From positions 1 to 8,623 of the forward strand of contig SCRB01000860.1 of assembly GCA_004299545.1 (NCBI GenBank): a stretch of DNA of 8,623 bases. The letters run 5' to 3'. The stretch comes from Rhizobiaceae bacterium (lineage in GTDB: Bacteria > Pseudomonadota > Alphaproteobacteria > Rhizobiales > Rhizobiaceae). Positions 1 through 5,720 of the stretch are shown piece by piece. The position numbers and the translations under genes were made by a program. Position 1 is the stretch's first letter, and every line of letters begins with the position of its first letter. The notes under the pieces were generated by a model that saw only the letters and a list, made by a program, of their open reading frames with translations, was not told the origin of the DNA and did no database searches.

Positions 1-749
1 ATGCGGGGGTAGAACGGGTCGTCAAGGTCGTGGCGCGCGAGGGCTGCTTCTTCAACGCCACGTTCCCGGCCGCCAGCGGCGGCCGCGCCTCGGTCCAGGT
101 GCGTATCTTCGACGCGGTCAACGGTGCCATGTCCAAGGCCGTTCCCGAGCGCACGCGTGGGGCTTTCACGCATTGGTGCAACCCCAATATCGGCAGCTAC
201 TACCGATCGAAAGACCGCTGGGTCATGTATGATCTCATGTTCGGTGGCTATGGCGGCCGGGCCGGATGCGACGGCGCGGAAGGCATGGCTCCGGTCATGA
301 ACTGCGCCAACATCCCCGTCGAGGTACACGAGACCAACAACCCGGTCCTGGTTCGCCGGCTGGAATATATTCCCGACACAGGAGGCGCAGGTGAATTCCG
401 TGGCGGCTGCGGCTTGCGCAAGGATGTCGAGTTGCGCGACGCGGCGGTAGTGACGCTGCTGGGCGACCGGCACAAGTTTCCTCCCTATGGGCTGGAAGGT
501 GGCAAGCCGGGAACTCCCGCCCGTACCCTGCTGGTGCGCGACGGCAAGGAGGTCGAGCTCGGCTCGAAGGAAGTCAAGGTTCTCGAGCCCGGCGATGTCC
601 TTTCCTTCCGGCTGGCCGGTGCAGGCGGTTACGGCGATCCGAAAAAACGCGACGGTCGAGCGATCGAAGCCGACATCCGCAATGGATATGTCACGCGCGA
701 GGCAGCGGTCGAGCAGTATGGCCGCGAATATGCACGCGAGGACGCATGA
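1..749 (+). CDS. hyuB: Hydantoinase B / N-methylhydantoinase (acetone carboxylase-like) subunit, C-terminal part
   Basis: This is the C-terminal 248 residues of a HyuB-family protein. The reading frame (first full codon at base 3) is open to the left edge, so the start lies outside the window; full-length members are usually 500-600 residues, so a bit under half is visible. The GTG at base 30 is internal and not the real start. Family features seen include an early FPAASGGR segment, a GGYGGRAGCDG glycine-rich stretch, PVEVHETNNPVLV, then DTGGAGEFRGGCGLRKDVEL, and a C-terminal GAGGYGDPKKRDGRAIEADI tail with a following YVTREAAVEQYG. HyuB proteins pair with HyuA in ATP-dependent opening of cyclic amides such as hydantoins or 5-oxoproline, or belong to acetone/acetophenone carboxylase-type complexes; the exact substrate cannot be read here. 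A hyuA partner would be expected just upstream. The gene ends in TGA and is followed by a small hairpin, suggesting the end of its transcription unit. Confidence 0.9.
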   Translation, partial: AGVERVVKVVAREGCFFNATFPAASGGRASVQVRIFDAVNGAMSKAVPERTRGAFTHWCNPNIGSYYRSKDRWVMYDLMFGGYGGRAGCDGAEGMAPVMNCANIPVEVHETNNPVLVRRLEYIPDTGGAGEFRGGCGLRKDVELRDAAVVTLLGDRHKFPPYGLEGGKPGTPARTLLVRDGKEVELGSKEVKVLEPGDVLSFRLAGAGGYGDPKKRDGRAIEADIRNGYVTREAAVEQYGREYAREDA

Positions 750-771
750 GGGCAGACGGGATGCCTGCCCT
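749..771 (+). terminator. Possible weak intrinsic terminator after hyuB
   Basis: AGGGCAG (749-755) and CTGCCCT (765-771) can form a 7-bp GC-rich stem with a 9-base loop, beginning on the last base of the hyuB stop codon and followed by TGTCTT. The position fits a terminator. The downstream T tract is short and interrupted, so termination may be partial or the hairpin may only stabilise the mRNA end. Confidence 0.35.
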
Positions 772-856
772 TGTCTTGCGATTGGCCGGCCTTGCGGGTG
801 GCTTATCTTGAGGTTGGCTGGAAGTTTTGCCGCGGCGCGGCGATCCCGTGGGAGGG

Positions 857-868
857 GATATCGATATC
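857..868. promoter_or_regulatory. 12-bp perfect palindrome upstream of livK
   Basis: GATATCGATATC reads the same on both strands and lies about 80 bases before the livK start, in the 199-base gap after hyuB. It is AT-richer than its surroundings and could be a binding site for a dimeric regulator. No regulator gene is in the window and I do not recognise a known operator, so the role is a guess from position and symmetry. Confidence 0.2.
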
Positions 869-896
869 GGCGGTACGGGTTTGTGCACTCGCCACG

Positions 897-909
897 CTGA
901 CCGAGTCAG
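897..909. promoter_or_regulatory. Short palindrome CTGAC-N3-GTCAG before livK
   Basis: CTGAC (897-901) and GTCAG (905-909) form a perfect interrupted palindrome 39 bases upstream of the livK start codon. This is where an operator overlapping a promoter or 5' leader could lie. No convincing sigma-70 -35/-10 pair with proper spacing was found nearby; the best candidates (CTGACC at 897 and GATAAA at 923) are 20 bases apart, which is too far for a standard promoter. Confidence 0.2.
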
Positions 910-948
910 GCCATCGGTACTGGATAAAGAAAAACAGGAGGAAGGAAC

Positions 949-2109
949 ATGAATAAAGTAGCAAAGCTTCTTGCAGCACTTGCCACCGCGGCGCTTTGTC
1001 TGTCCCCAATGCCGTTGTTGGCGAAGGATCTGACGATCGGCGCCATCGGCACCCTGTCGGGAGGTGCGACAGACTGGGGAGTCGCGACGCAACGCGGCGT
1101 ACAATTGGCAATCGATGAAGTAAATGCACAAGGCGGACTGAAGATCGGGGGCGAAACATATACGCCGCACCTGATCATCTATGACGATCAGTACACCGGT
1201 CAGGGTGGCGCCACAGCCGCGACCCGCCTGGTCAACGCCGACCACGCCAAGTTCATCATCGGCCCGATCGGCACTCCTCCCACATTGGCCGCCCTTGCGA
1301 TCACGACGCCGGCGAAGGTGCTGATGCTGGACGACGGGTTCTCACCGAAGATCCTCGGCCCGAAGAACACCTACAATTTCCGCATCTCGGCCACCCCCCA
1401 GGAGTTCGCCCCGGCAATGATCGGCTGGTTGAAGAAAAATTACCCGAAGACCAAGCGGGTAGCCATTGTCGACCCGAACGATTCCGTTGGCCAGCAGGTC
1501 ATGCCGATCCTTCTCAAAGGCTACAAGGCCGACGGGTTCGACGTTGCATTCACCGAGATGTACGATCGCAGCACGAAGGACTTCACGCCGCTTCTGACGC
1601 GGATGATGGCGAACAAGATCGACGTTCTGGATTTGAGCTCGAGTGCTCCGGCGGAAGCGGGCTTGCTTCTGAAGCAGGCCCGCCAGGTCGGCTTCAAGGG
1701 GGTCATCATCCAGATCGGCGGTCCCTCCGTCGAAGAGAATTTGGCTGTGGCCGGACCGCTCGCGGAGGACTTCATCTCGTTCGATTTCTTCAATCCGGAC
1801 AATCCGCTGGCGAAGAAGTTCGGCGACGCCTACGCGAAAAAATACGGCAGCACGATGAGCAGCTGGTGCCCGGTCATGTATAATGCCGCGAAAATACTGT
1901 TCGAGGCCATGCACAGGGCAAATTCGATTGACGTCGATGCTGTCAAGGCCGAATTGCCCAAGATGACGGGATACGAGACCATCTTCGGTCCCCTGCACTG
2001 GGGCGGAAAGGAGACCTACGGGATCGATCACCAGCTACTGGCGGATATCGTCATCGAGCAGGTCAAGGACGGCAAGATAGTCCGCCGTGACGTCGTCTCG
2101 ATGTACTAG
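949..2109 (+). CDS. livK: Periplasmic substrate-binding protein of a HAAT-family (Liv-type) ABC importer
   Basis: A 386-residue type I periplasmic binding protein that captures the substrate and delivers it to the LivHM permease. The N-terminus is a classic Sec signal peptide: MNK, a hydrophobic stretch to about residue 24, and a likely cleavage after Ala25 (PLLA before KDLTIG). Cys17 is preceded by Leu, so this is not a proper lipobox. The mature start LTIGAIGTLSGGATDWG, the GVQLAIDEVNAQGG segment (50-63) and GPIGTPPTLA (105-114) are typical of the Peripla_BP_6/LivK group, and the length is normal. The ATG is well supported by AGGAGG at 936-941, seven bases upstream. It is the first gene of a livKHMGF-type operon. 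The fold alone does not give the ligand: relatives bind branched-chain amino acids, amides, urea or aromatic and alicyclic acids, and the CoA ligase downstream favours an organic acid (inference). The TAG stop coincides with the first bases of the repeat element that follows. Confidence 0.93.
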   Translation: MNKVAKLLAALATAALCLSPMPLLAKDLTIGAIGTLSGGATDWGVATQRGVQLAIDEVNAQGGLKIGGETYTPHLIIYDDQYTGQGGATAATRLVNADHAKFIIGPIGTPPTLAALAITTPAKVLMLDDGFSPKILGPKNTYNFRISATPQEFAPAMIGWLKKNYPKTKRVAIVDPNDSVGQQVMPILLKGYKADGFDVAFTEMYDRSTKDFTPLLTRMMANKIDVLDLSSSAPAEAGLLLKQARQVGFKGVIIQIGGPSVEENLAVAGPLAEDFISFDFFNPDNPLAKKFGDAYAKKYGSTMSSWCPVMYNAAKILFEAMHRANSIDVDAVKAELPKMTGYETIFGPLHWGGKETYGIDHQLLADIVIEQVKDGKIVRRDVVSMY

Positions 2110-2210
2110 AGCAATTCCAGCAAAAGTGTGAAGCGGTTTTACGCCCGGAATTGCGTAAAAACAAAGAGATAGAGCATTTCCGTGACTCGTGGAAATACGG
2201 AAATGCCCTA
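2107..2210. repeat. RIME-like intergenic mosaic repeat (palindromic element) between livK and livH
   Basis: A non-coding element of about 104 bases built from inverted repeats. GCAATTCC (2111-2118) pairs with GGAATTGC (2147-2154). TTTTACGC (2137-2144) pairs with GCGTAAAA (2153-2160), which overlaps and therefore competes with the first pairing. A long hairpin joins 2170-2183 to 2197-2210, with 13 of 14 positions paired around a 13-base loop. The wording TAGAGCAATTCC ... AGAGATAGAGCATTTCCGTGA matches, from memory, a very common intergenic repeat of Rhizobium, Sinorhizobium and Mesorhizobium genomes (RIME type). That is recognition, not a database result. The exact edges are uncertain by a few bases. 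No T run follows the last hairpin, so it is unlikely to be a strong intrinsic terminator. Inside an operon such a structure could protect the livK mRNA 3' end or reduce read-through, giving more binding protein than permease (inference). Confidence 0.8.
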
Positions 2211-2214
2211 ATGT

Positions 2215-2220
2215 GGGAGG
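2215..2220 (+). promoter_or_regulatory. Ribosome binding site that fixes the livH start
   Basis: GGGAGG lies seven bases before the ATG at 2228 and decides the start. A longer reading from GTG at 2189 would begin inside the repeat's hairpin and add 13 residues unlike LivH proteins. The site begins only four bases after the repeat's last hairpin, so folding of that hairpin could affect ribosome access. Confidence 0.75.
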
Positions 2221-2227
2221 TACACGC

Positions 2228-3103
2228 ATGCTCTCGCTTCCGGTCCTGGCGCAAGTCGTCGTGAACGGGGTCAATCTGGGCGCCATCTATATTCTGATGG
2301 CGCTTGGCTTTACCATGATCTTCGGGATCATGCGCATCGTGAATTTTGCGCATGGAGCGTTCGCCATGCTGGGCGGCTTCGCGCTTTATTTCCTGCTGAT
2401 GGACGCGCACGTCCCGTTCCTGCTGGCCCTGCCGCTCGGAGCCCTGCTGGTGGGCGCCGGGTCGCTGCTGGCGGAGCGTTTCGTGCTCCGGCACCTGTAT
2501 CACAACGAACTGCAGGGCATGATCGCTACCCTCGGGCTGTCGATGGTGATGATTTACCTCGCGGCTATCGTGTTCGGCGTCAGCCAACGCTCGGTGCCGG
2601 CGGTGTATTCGGAGATCTTCTTCTTCGGGCCGCTGGTCGTGCCAATGGACCGGCTGGTGGTATTGGGGATCGCGGCCGTCACGCTGCTGCTGTTTTTCCT
2701 GTTCATGCGCTATACGAAACCGGGCCTCGCCATGCGCGTTGCCGCCCAGGATCTCGAGGTTGCCGAGGCGCAGGGCATCAATGCCGCGGCCCATTATCAG
2801 GCGGCTTTCTTTATCGCGTCCAGCCTCGCGGCGCTGGCCGGTGGCCTGATAGGCCAGTTATACGCGCTTTCGCCCTTCATGGGGGCGACGCCGCTGATGA
2901 AGTCGTTCATCGTGGTGATCCTCGGCGGGCTCGGCAGCATCCCCGGCGCGGCGCTGGGCGGCCTTCTTCTGGGGATGGCGGAAAGCTCGCTGACGACATT
3001 CTTCGGCGCGTCGACGGCGCAACTTGCATCCTTCGGCATTGTCATGCTGGTCTTGGTGCTGCGCCCGCAGGGATTGTTCGGACATGCGGAGCGCGACTCG
3101 TGA
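2228..3103 (+). CDS. livH: HAAT-family ABC importer permease, LivH type
   Basis: A 291-residue inner-membrane protein, one half of the LivHM translocation channel. It is mostly hydrophobic with about eight likely membrane segments. Family landmarks are the N-terminal VVNGVNLGAIYILMALGFTM followed by GIMRIVNFAHGAFAMLGGF (33-51), the cytoplasmic ATPase-coupling loop around MRVAAQDLEVAEAQGIN (169-185), VILGGLGSIPGAALGG (230-245) and the C-terminal VLRPQGLFG (277-285). The length is normal for LivH. The ATG start is chosen on the GGGAGG site seven bases upstream and the good match of the N-terminus to the family. The stop overlaps the start of the next permease gene by four bases (GTGA), implying coupled translation. 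The 118 bases separating it from livK are almost wholly filled by the repeat element. Confidence 0.92.
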   Translation: MLSLPVLAQVVVNGVNLGAIYILMALGFTMIFGIMRIVNFAHGAFAMLGGFALYFLLMDAHVPFLLALPLGALLVGAGSLLAERFVLRHLYHNELQGMIATLGLSMVMIYLAAIVFGVSQRSVPAVYSEIFFFGPLVVPMDRLVVLGIAAVTLLLFFLFMRYTKPGLAMRVAAQDLEVAEAQGINAAAHYQAAFFIASSLAALAGGLIGQLYALSPFMGATPLMKSFIVVILGGLGSIPGAALGGLLLGMAESSLTTFFGASTAQLASFGIVMLVLVLRPQGLFGHAERDS

Positions 3104-4089
3104 CGGCACGCCCGGCGATGACCGCGGCAGCGGCCGACAATAGAGGCAGCCGGTTCAGTGCCAGCCACATGTCGGCGGTCGCCGTCATCGTGGTGATGGC
3201 GGCGTGGCCCGGCGCCATCGCCAGTTCGGAGTCCTTCCTTCTTTATGTCGGAACGCTGGTCGTGCTTTACAGCGTCGGCGCGATGAGCCTTCACCTGGTA
3301 TTCCGCATGGGCCAGGTGTCCTTCGCGCATGCCGCGTTCCTCGGCATCGGCGGCTATACCAGCGCATTGCTGCTGACGGGATCTGGGCTGTCATGGCCAT
3401 TGGCCTTCTGTGCCTCCGGTCTCGTTTCGGGCCTCTTCGGCCTTCTGCTGGGACCGATCGTGCTGCGCCTGCGCGGCGTCTATTTCGTCCTGTTCACATT
3501 CATTCTCTGCGAGTTCGCCGAGCGGGTTTTCACCGACTGGGGGTCGCTGACGAACGGTGCCGGCGGCGTCGCGGGCATTCCCGCCCCGCCGGCATTTTCC
3601 TCGCCGGTCAGCTTCTATTATCTCTGTCTTGGTGTCGCCGTGCTCTGCGCCCTCATATGCAGGGGTGTGCTCAAGTCCGACGTCGGCGAAGCGATCGATG
3701 CGATCAGAACCAGCGAAAGCCTGGCCGAGAGCAACGGTGTCCCGGTTTTCCGGATAAAGGTGGCCATATTTGCAATTTCCTGCCTTCTCGTAGGGTTTCA
3801 AGGCGCATTGCAGGCGTCGTTTGTCCATTACATCTCGCCGGCTTCCTACACTTTCGATGAATCGCTTCGCTTCGTGGTGATGAATGTGATCGGAGGGATG
3901 AATAGCCTCTGGGGACCGGTGCTCGGCTCGGTGTTCATCATCGCCCTTCCGGAGCTTCTCAGGAACTGGGTGGAGTATCAATGGGTCCTTTACGGCGTCG
4001 TCCTCGTTCTGGCCATGCGCTATCTGCCGGGCGGCCTGTATGAACTGGGGGAACGGGCCAGCGCGCTCTTGCGAAAGGGGGGGGCATGA
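3100..4089 (+). CDS. livM: HAAT-family ABC importer permease, LivM type
   Basis: A 329-residue inner-membrane protein, the second channel subunit paired with LivH. Landmarks are GQVSFAHAAFLGIGGYTSAL (71-90), LRLRGVYFVLFTFILCEFAE (122-141), NGAGGVAGIPAP (152-163), the ATPase-facing loop AIRTSESLAESNGVPVFRIK (201-220), GGMNSLWGPVLGSVF (265-279) and RYLPGGLYELG (307-317), all typical of LivM. The first 25 residues are polar, as in many LivM proteins. The GTG start at 3100 overlaps the livH stop by four bases and has GGAG at 3088-3091, eight bases upstream; an in-frame ATG at 3118 is a less favoured alternative. The gene overlaps livG by four bases (ATGA). Nothing looks truncated. Confidence 0.92.
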   Translation: MTARPAMTAAAADNRGSRFSASHMSAVAVIVVMAAWPGAIASSESFLLYVGTLVVLYSVGAMSLHLVFRMGQVSFAHAAFLGIGGYTSALLLTGSGLSWPLAFCASGLVSGLFGLLLGPIVLRLRGVYFVLFTFILCEFAERVFTDWGSLTNGAGGVAGIPAPPAFSSPVSFYYLCLGVAVLCALICRGVLKSDVGEAIDAIRTSESLAESNGVPVFRIKVAIFAISCLLVGFQGALQASFVHYISPASYTFDESLRFVVMNVIGGMNSLWGPVLGSVFIIALPELLRNWVEYQWVLYGVVLVLAMRYLPGGLYELGERASALLRKGGA

Positions 4090-4862
4090 GCCGCCAAGTG
4101 CTTGTTGTCAGCGGGCTCGGCAAATCCTTCGGCGCCTTGCAAGCGATTTCCGATTTGCATTTTCATGTCGAGGACGGCGAGATTGTGGGTCTCATCGGGC
4201 CGAACGGAGCGGGCAAGACGACCGCGATCAACCTGATCAGCGGCAGGCTGAAGCCCGATACCGGAATGGTCCGCCTCGAGGATAAGGTCGTAACGGGCTT
4301 TTCAACGAATAGCCTCGTCCAGCGTGGGCTGGTGCGCACCTTTCAGTCGACGGCGGTCTATCCCGAGCGTTCGGTCTGGAGCAATGTGCTGCGTGGCGCT
4401 TTCGCCGAGATTTACAAGGGGTTTTGGCCAGCCCTCGTGAATACGGGCGCACAGAAGCGTCGACGTGATGCGGCAATCGTGCATGTCGAAACAATTCTCG
4501 ATGAGCTGGGCCTGCAGGATGTGCGTGACGTGCCCGCGCAACAATTGCCTTATGGCCGGCAGAAGACGCTTGGCCTTGCGATCGCGATCGCCTCGCGTCC
4601 ACGCGTGATCCTGCTGGACGAACCCGCCGCCGGACTTAGCGCCGAGGAGGTAGACAGGGTCGCGGACGTGATCCGGCGGATCAATTCCCGAGGCGTCAGC
4701 GTCGTCGTGGTCGATCACAACATGCGCTTCATCTCCGGCCTGTGCCGGCGCGTCGTGGTGCTGCACCACGGCAGGGAGTTGTGCACCGGCAAGCCGGCGG
4801 AGATCGCGGCAAATCCGCAGGTGATCGAAGCCTATCTGGGGACGGTCAATGAGCCTGCTTGA
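4086..4862 (+). CDS. livG: HAAT-family ABC importer ATP-binding protein, LivG type
   Basis: A 258-residue cytoplasmic ATPase that powers the importer as a partner of LivF. All nucleotide-binding motifs are present: Walker A GPNGAGKT (38-45), Q-loop Gln87 in RTFQ, signature LPYGRQK (154-160), Walker B VILLDEP (174-180), D-loop AAGLS (181-185) and the switch His211 in VVDHNM. The signature departs from the textbook LSGGQ, but LPYG is normal in LivG proteins, so this is not a defect. The start is ATG in an ATGA overlap with the livM stop, with a G-rich run (4078-4084) just upstream serving as the ribosome site. The gene end overlaps livF by 14 bases. Length and architecture are standard. Confidence 0.93.
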   Translation: MSRQVLVVSGLGKSFGALQAISDLHFHVEDGEIVGLIGPNGAGKTTAINLISGRLKPDTGMVRLEDKVVTGFSTNSLVQRGLVRTFQSTAVYPERSVWSNVLRGAFAEIYKGFWPALVNTGAQKRRRDAAIVHVETILDELGLQDVRDVPAQQLPYGRQKTLGLAIAIASRPRVILLDEPAAGLSAEEVDRVADVIRRINSRGVSVVVVDHNMRFISGLCRRVVVLHHGRELCTGKPAEIAANPQVIEAYLGTVNEPA

Positions 4863-5559
4863 AGTCGAAGGCACCGTCGCCGCGTACGGGTCGATCAGAG
4901 CGACGCACGGCGTCTCCTTTTCTGTCGAGGAGAATGAAATAATCGCCCTGGTCGGTTCCAATGGCGCCGGCAAAAGCAGCACGCTCAAGGCGATCATGGG
5001 CCTGGTCAGGCTCGCGGAAGGCAGTATCCGGATCGACGGGGATAGCGTTTCGGGCGAACGCCCCTATCGCGTGGTGCGCCGCGGCGTCGCCTTTTCGCCC
5101 GAAGGGCGGCGGGTATTCGCGGCGACGAGCGTCCTGGAGAATCTGATGGCGGGTGCGCACATCCTGCCGCGCGGGCGCGCCCATGAGCGGCTCGACCAGA
5201 TATTCTCCTATTTTCCCCGGCTTCGCGAACGGTCGCATCAACTGGCAGGAAATCTCAGCGGCGGCGAGCAGCAGATGCTGGCGATCGGACGTGCGCTGAT
5301 GTCCCGCCCGCGCCTGCTGTTGCTGGATGAACCTTCGCTCGGGCTCGCCCCCGTCATCGTCCAGCGAATCGGGGAACTCATCTGCGAGATTCAAGCCAGC
5401 GAGAATCTCGCTGTCGTCCTGGCGGAACAGAACTCGAACTGGGCCCTGAGGCTCGCGACACGTGGCCTCGTCCTGGAAGTAGGACGCATACGCATGCAAG
5501 ATTCCGCCGGTGAACTCCTCCGCAGCGATTACGTTCGGCGCGCCTATCTTGGAATGTAG
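4849..5559 (+). CDS. livF: HAAT-family ABC importer ATP-binding protein, LivF type
   Basis: A 236-residue cytoplasmic ATPase, the second motor subunit. Motifs: Walker A GSNGAGKS (36-43), the SPEGRRVF stretch typical of LivF (83-90), signature LSGGEQQ (136-142), Walker B RLLLLDEP (155-162), SLGLAP (163-168) and LAEQNSNWAL (191-200). In the last motif Gln194 sits where many ABC ATPases have the switch His; this is usual in LivF and not a sign of inactivation. The protein ends with YLGM, close to the usual YLG end. The ATG start lies inside the last codons of livG (14-base overlap), with GGGGA a few bases upstream, so translation is likely coupled. A 157-base gap containing a possible small ORF separates it from the CoA ligase. 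Confidence 0.93.
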   Translation: MSLLEVEGTVAAYGSIRATHGVSFSVEENEIIALVGSNGAGKSSTLKAIMGLVRLAEGSIRIDGDSVSGERPYRVVRRGVAFSPEGRRVFAATSVLENLMAGAHILPRGRAHERLDQIFSYFPRLRERSHQLAGNLSGGEQQMLAIGRALMSRPRLLLLDEPSLGLAPVIVQRIGELICEIQASENLAVVLAEQNSNWALRLATRGLVLEVGRIRMQDSAGELLRSDYVRRAYLGM

Positions 5560-5564
5560 CCGAA

Positions 5565-5720
5565 ATGCGTCTCGTCAATATCGTCCGCATCAGCCGAGTA
5601 CTTGCCCACGTCTTCCAGTCAATCGGGCTCCTGCTCCGCACCGGTTTCGGTCCGGCCGCGGCGATCCGTTGCGAAGCGGGACTCTCGGCCGGCCGGCGGC
5701 ACCGCCAGAAAGATGAGTGA
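5565..5720 (+). CDS. Candidate 51-residue small protein between livF and the CoA ligase
   Basis: Unrecognised. An ATG five bases after the livF stop opens a frame of 51 codons that runs through the whole gap and stops at TGA (5718-5720), overlapping the ligase ATG as TGATG, a layout typical of translational coupling. The predicted peptide begins MRLVNIVRISRVLAHVFQS, is hydrophobic to amphipathic to about residue 34, and has a basic C-terminus (RRHRQK); the net charge is about +6. By hand count, G+C is about 74% at codon positions 1 and 3 and about 50% at position 2, compatible with coding. Against it: no strong ribosome site (only GGAA well upstream), no family I know, and other frames are also open across this stretch, as is common in GC-rich DNA. 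It could instead be a leader that only carries ribosomes from livF to the ligase, or chance. Confidence 0.38.
   Translation: MRLVNIVRISRVLAHVFQSIGLLLRTGFGPAAAIRCEAGLSAGRRHRQKDE

Noticed and set aside
154..160. Non-canonical LivG signature (LPYG, residues 154-157 of the protein encoded at 4086-4862) as a sign of an inactive ATPase
   Set aside because: LPYG in place of LSGG is usual in LivG proteins, and all other ATP-binding motifs are intact. The coordinates given here are residue numbers.
771..956. 61-codon plus-strand frame just before livK
   Set aside because: It needs a TTG start without a ribosome site, overlaps the livK start in another frame and looks random in composition.
691..1245. 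Minus-strand open frame across the hyuB-livK gap
   Set aside because: It overlaps the start of livK and the end of hyuB, both well supported, and has no recognisable motif. A divergent gene here is not supported.
2063..2794. Minus-strand open frame of 243 codons opposite livH and the repeat
   Set aside because: Its translation is a low-complexity, His/Gln/Arg-rich chain typical of antisense to a membrane protein gene, and it runs through the non-coding repeat.
5510..5716. Alternative 68-codon plus-strand frame ending just before the ligase start
   Set aside because: It begins inside livF and is rich in Pro, Arg and Ser as expected of an out-of-frame reading. It does show that openness alone does not prove the 51-codon candidate in the same gap.
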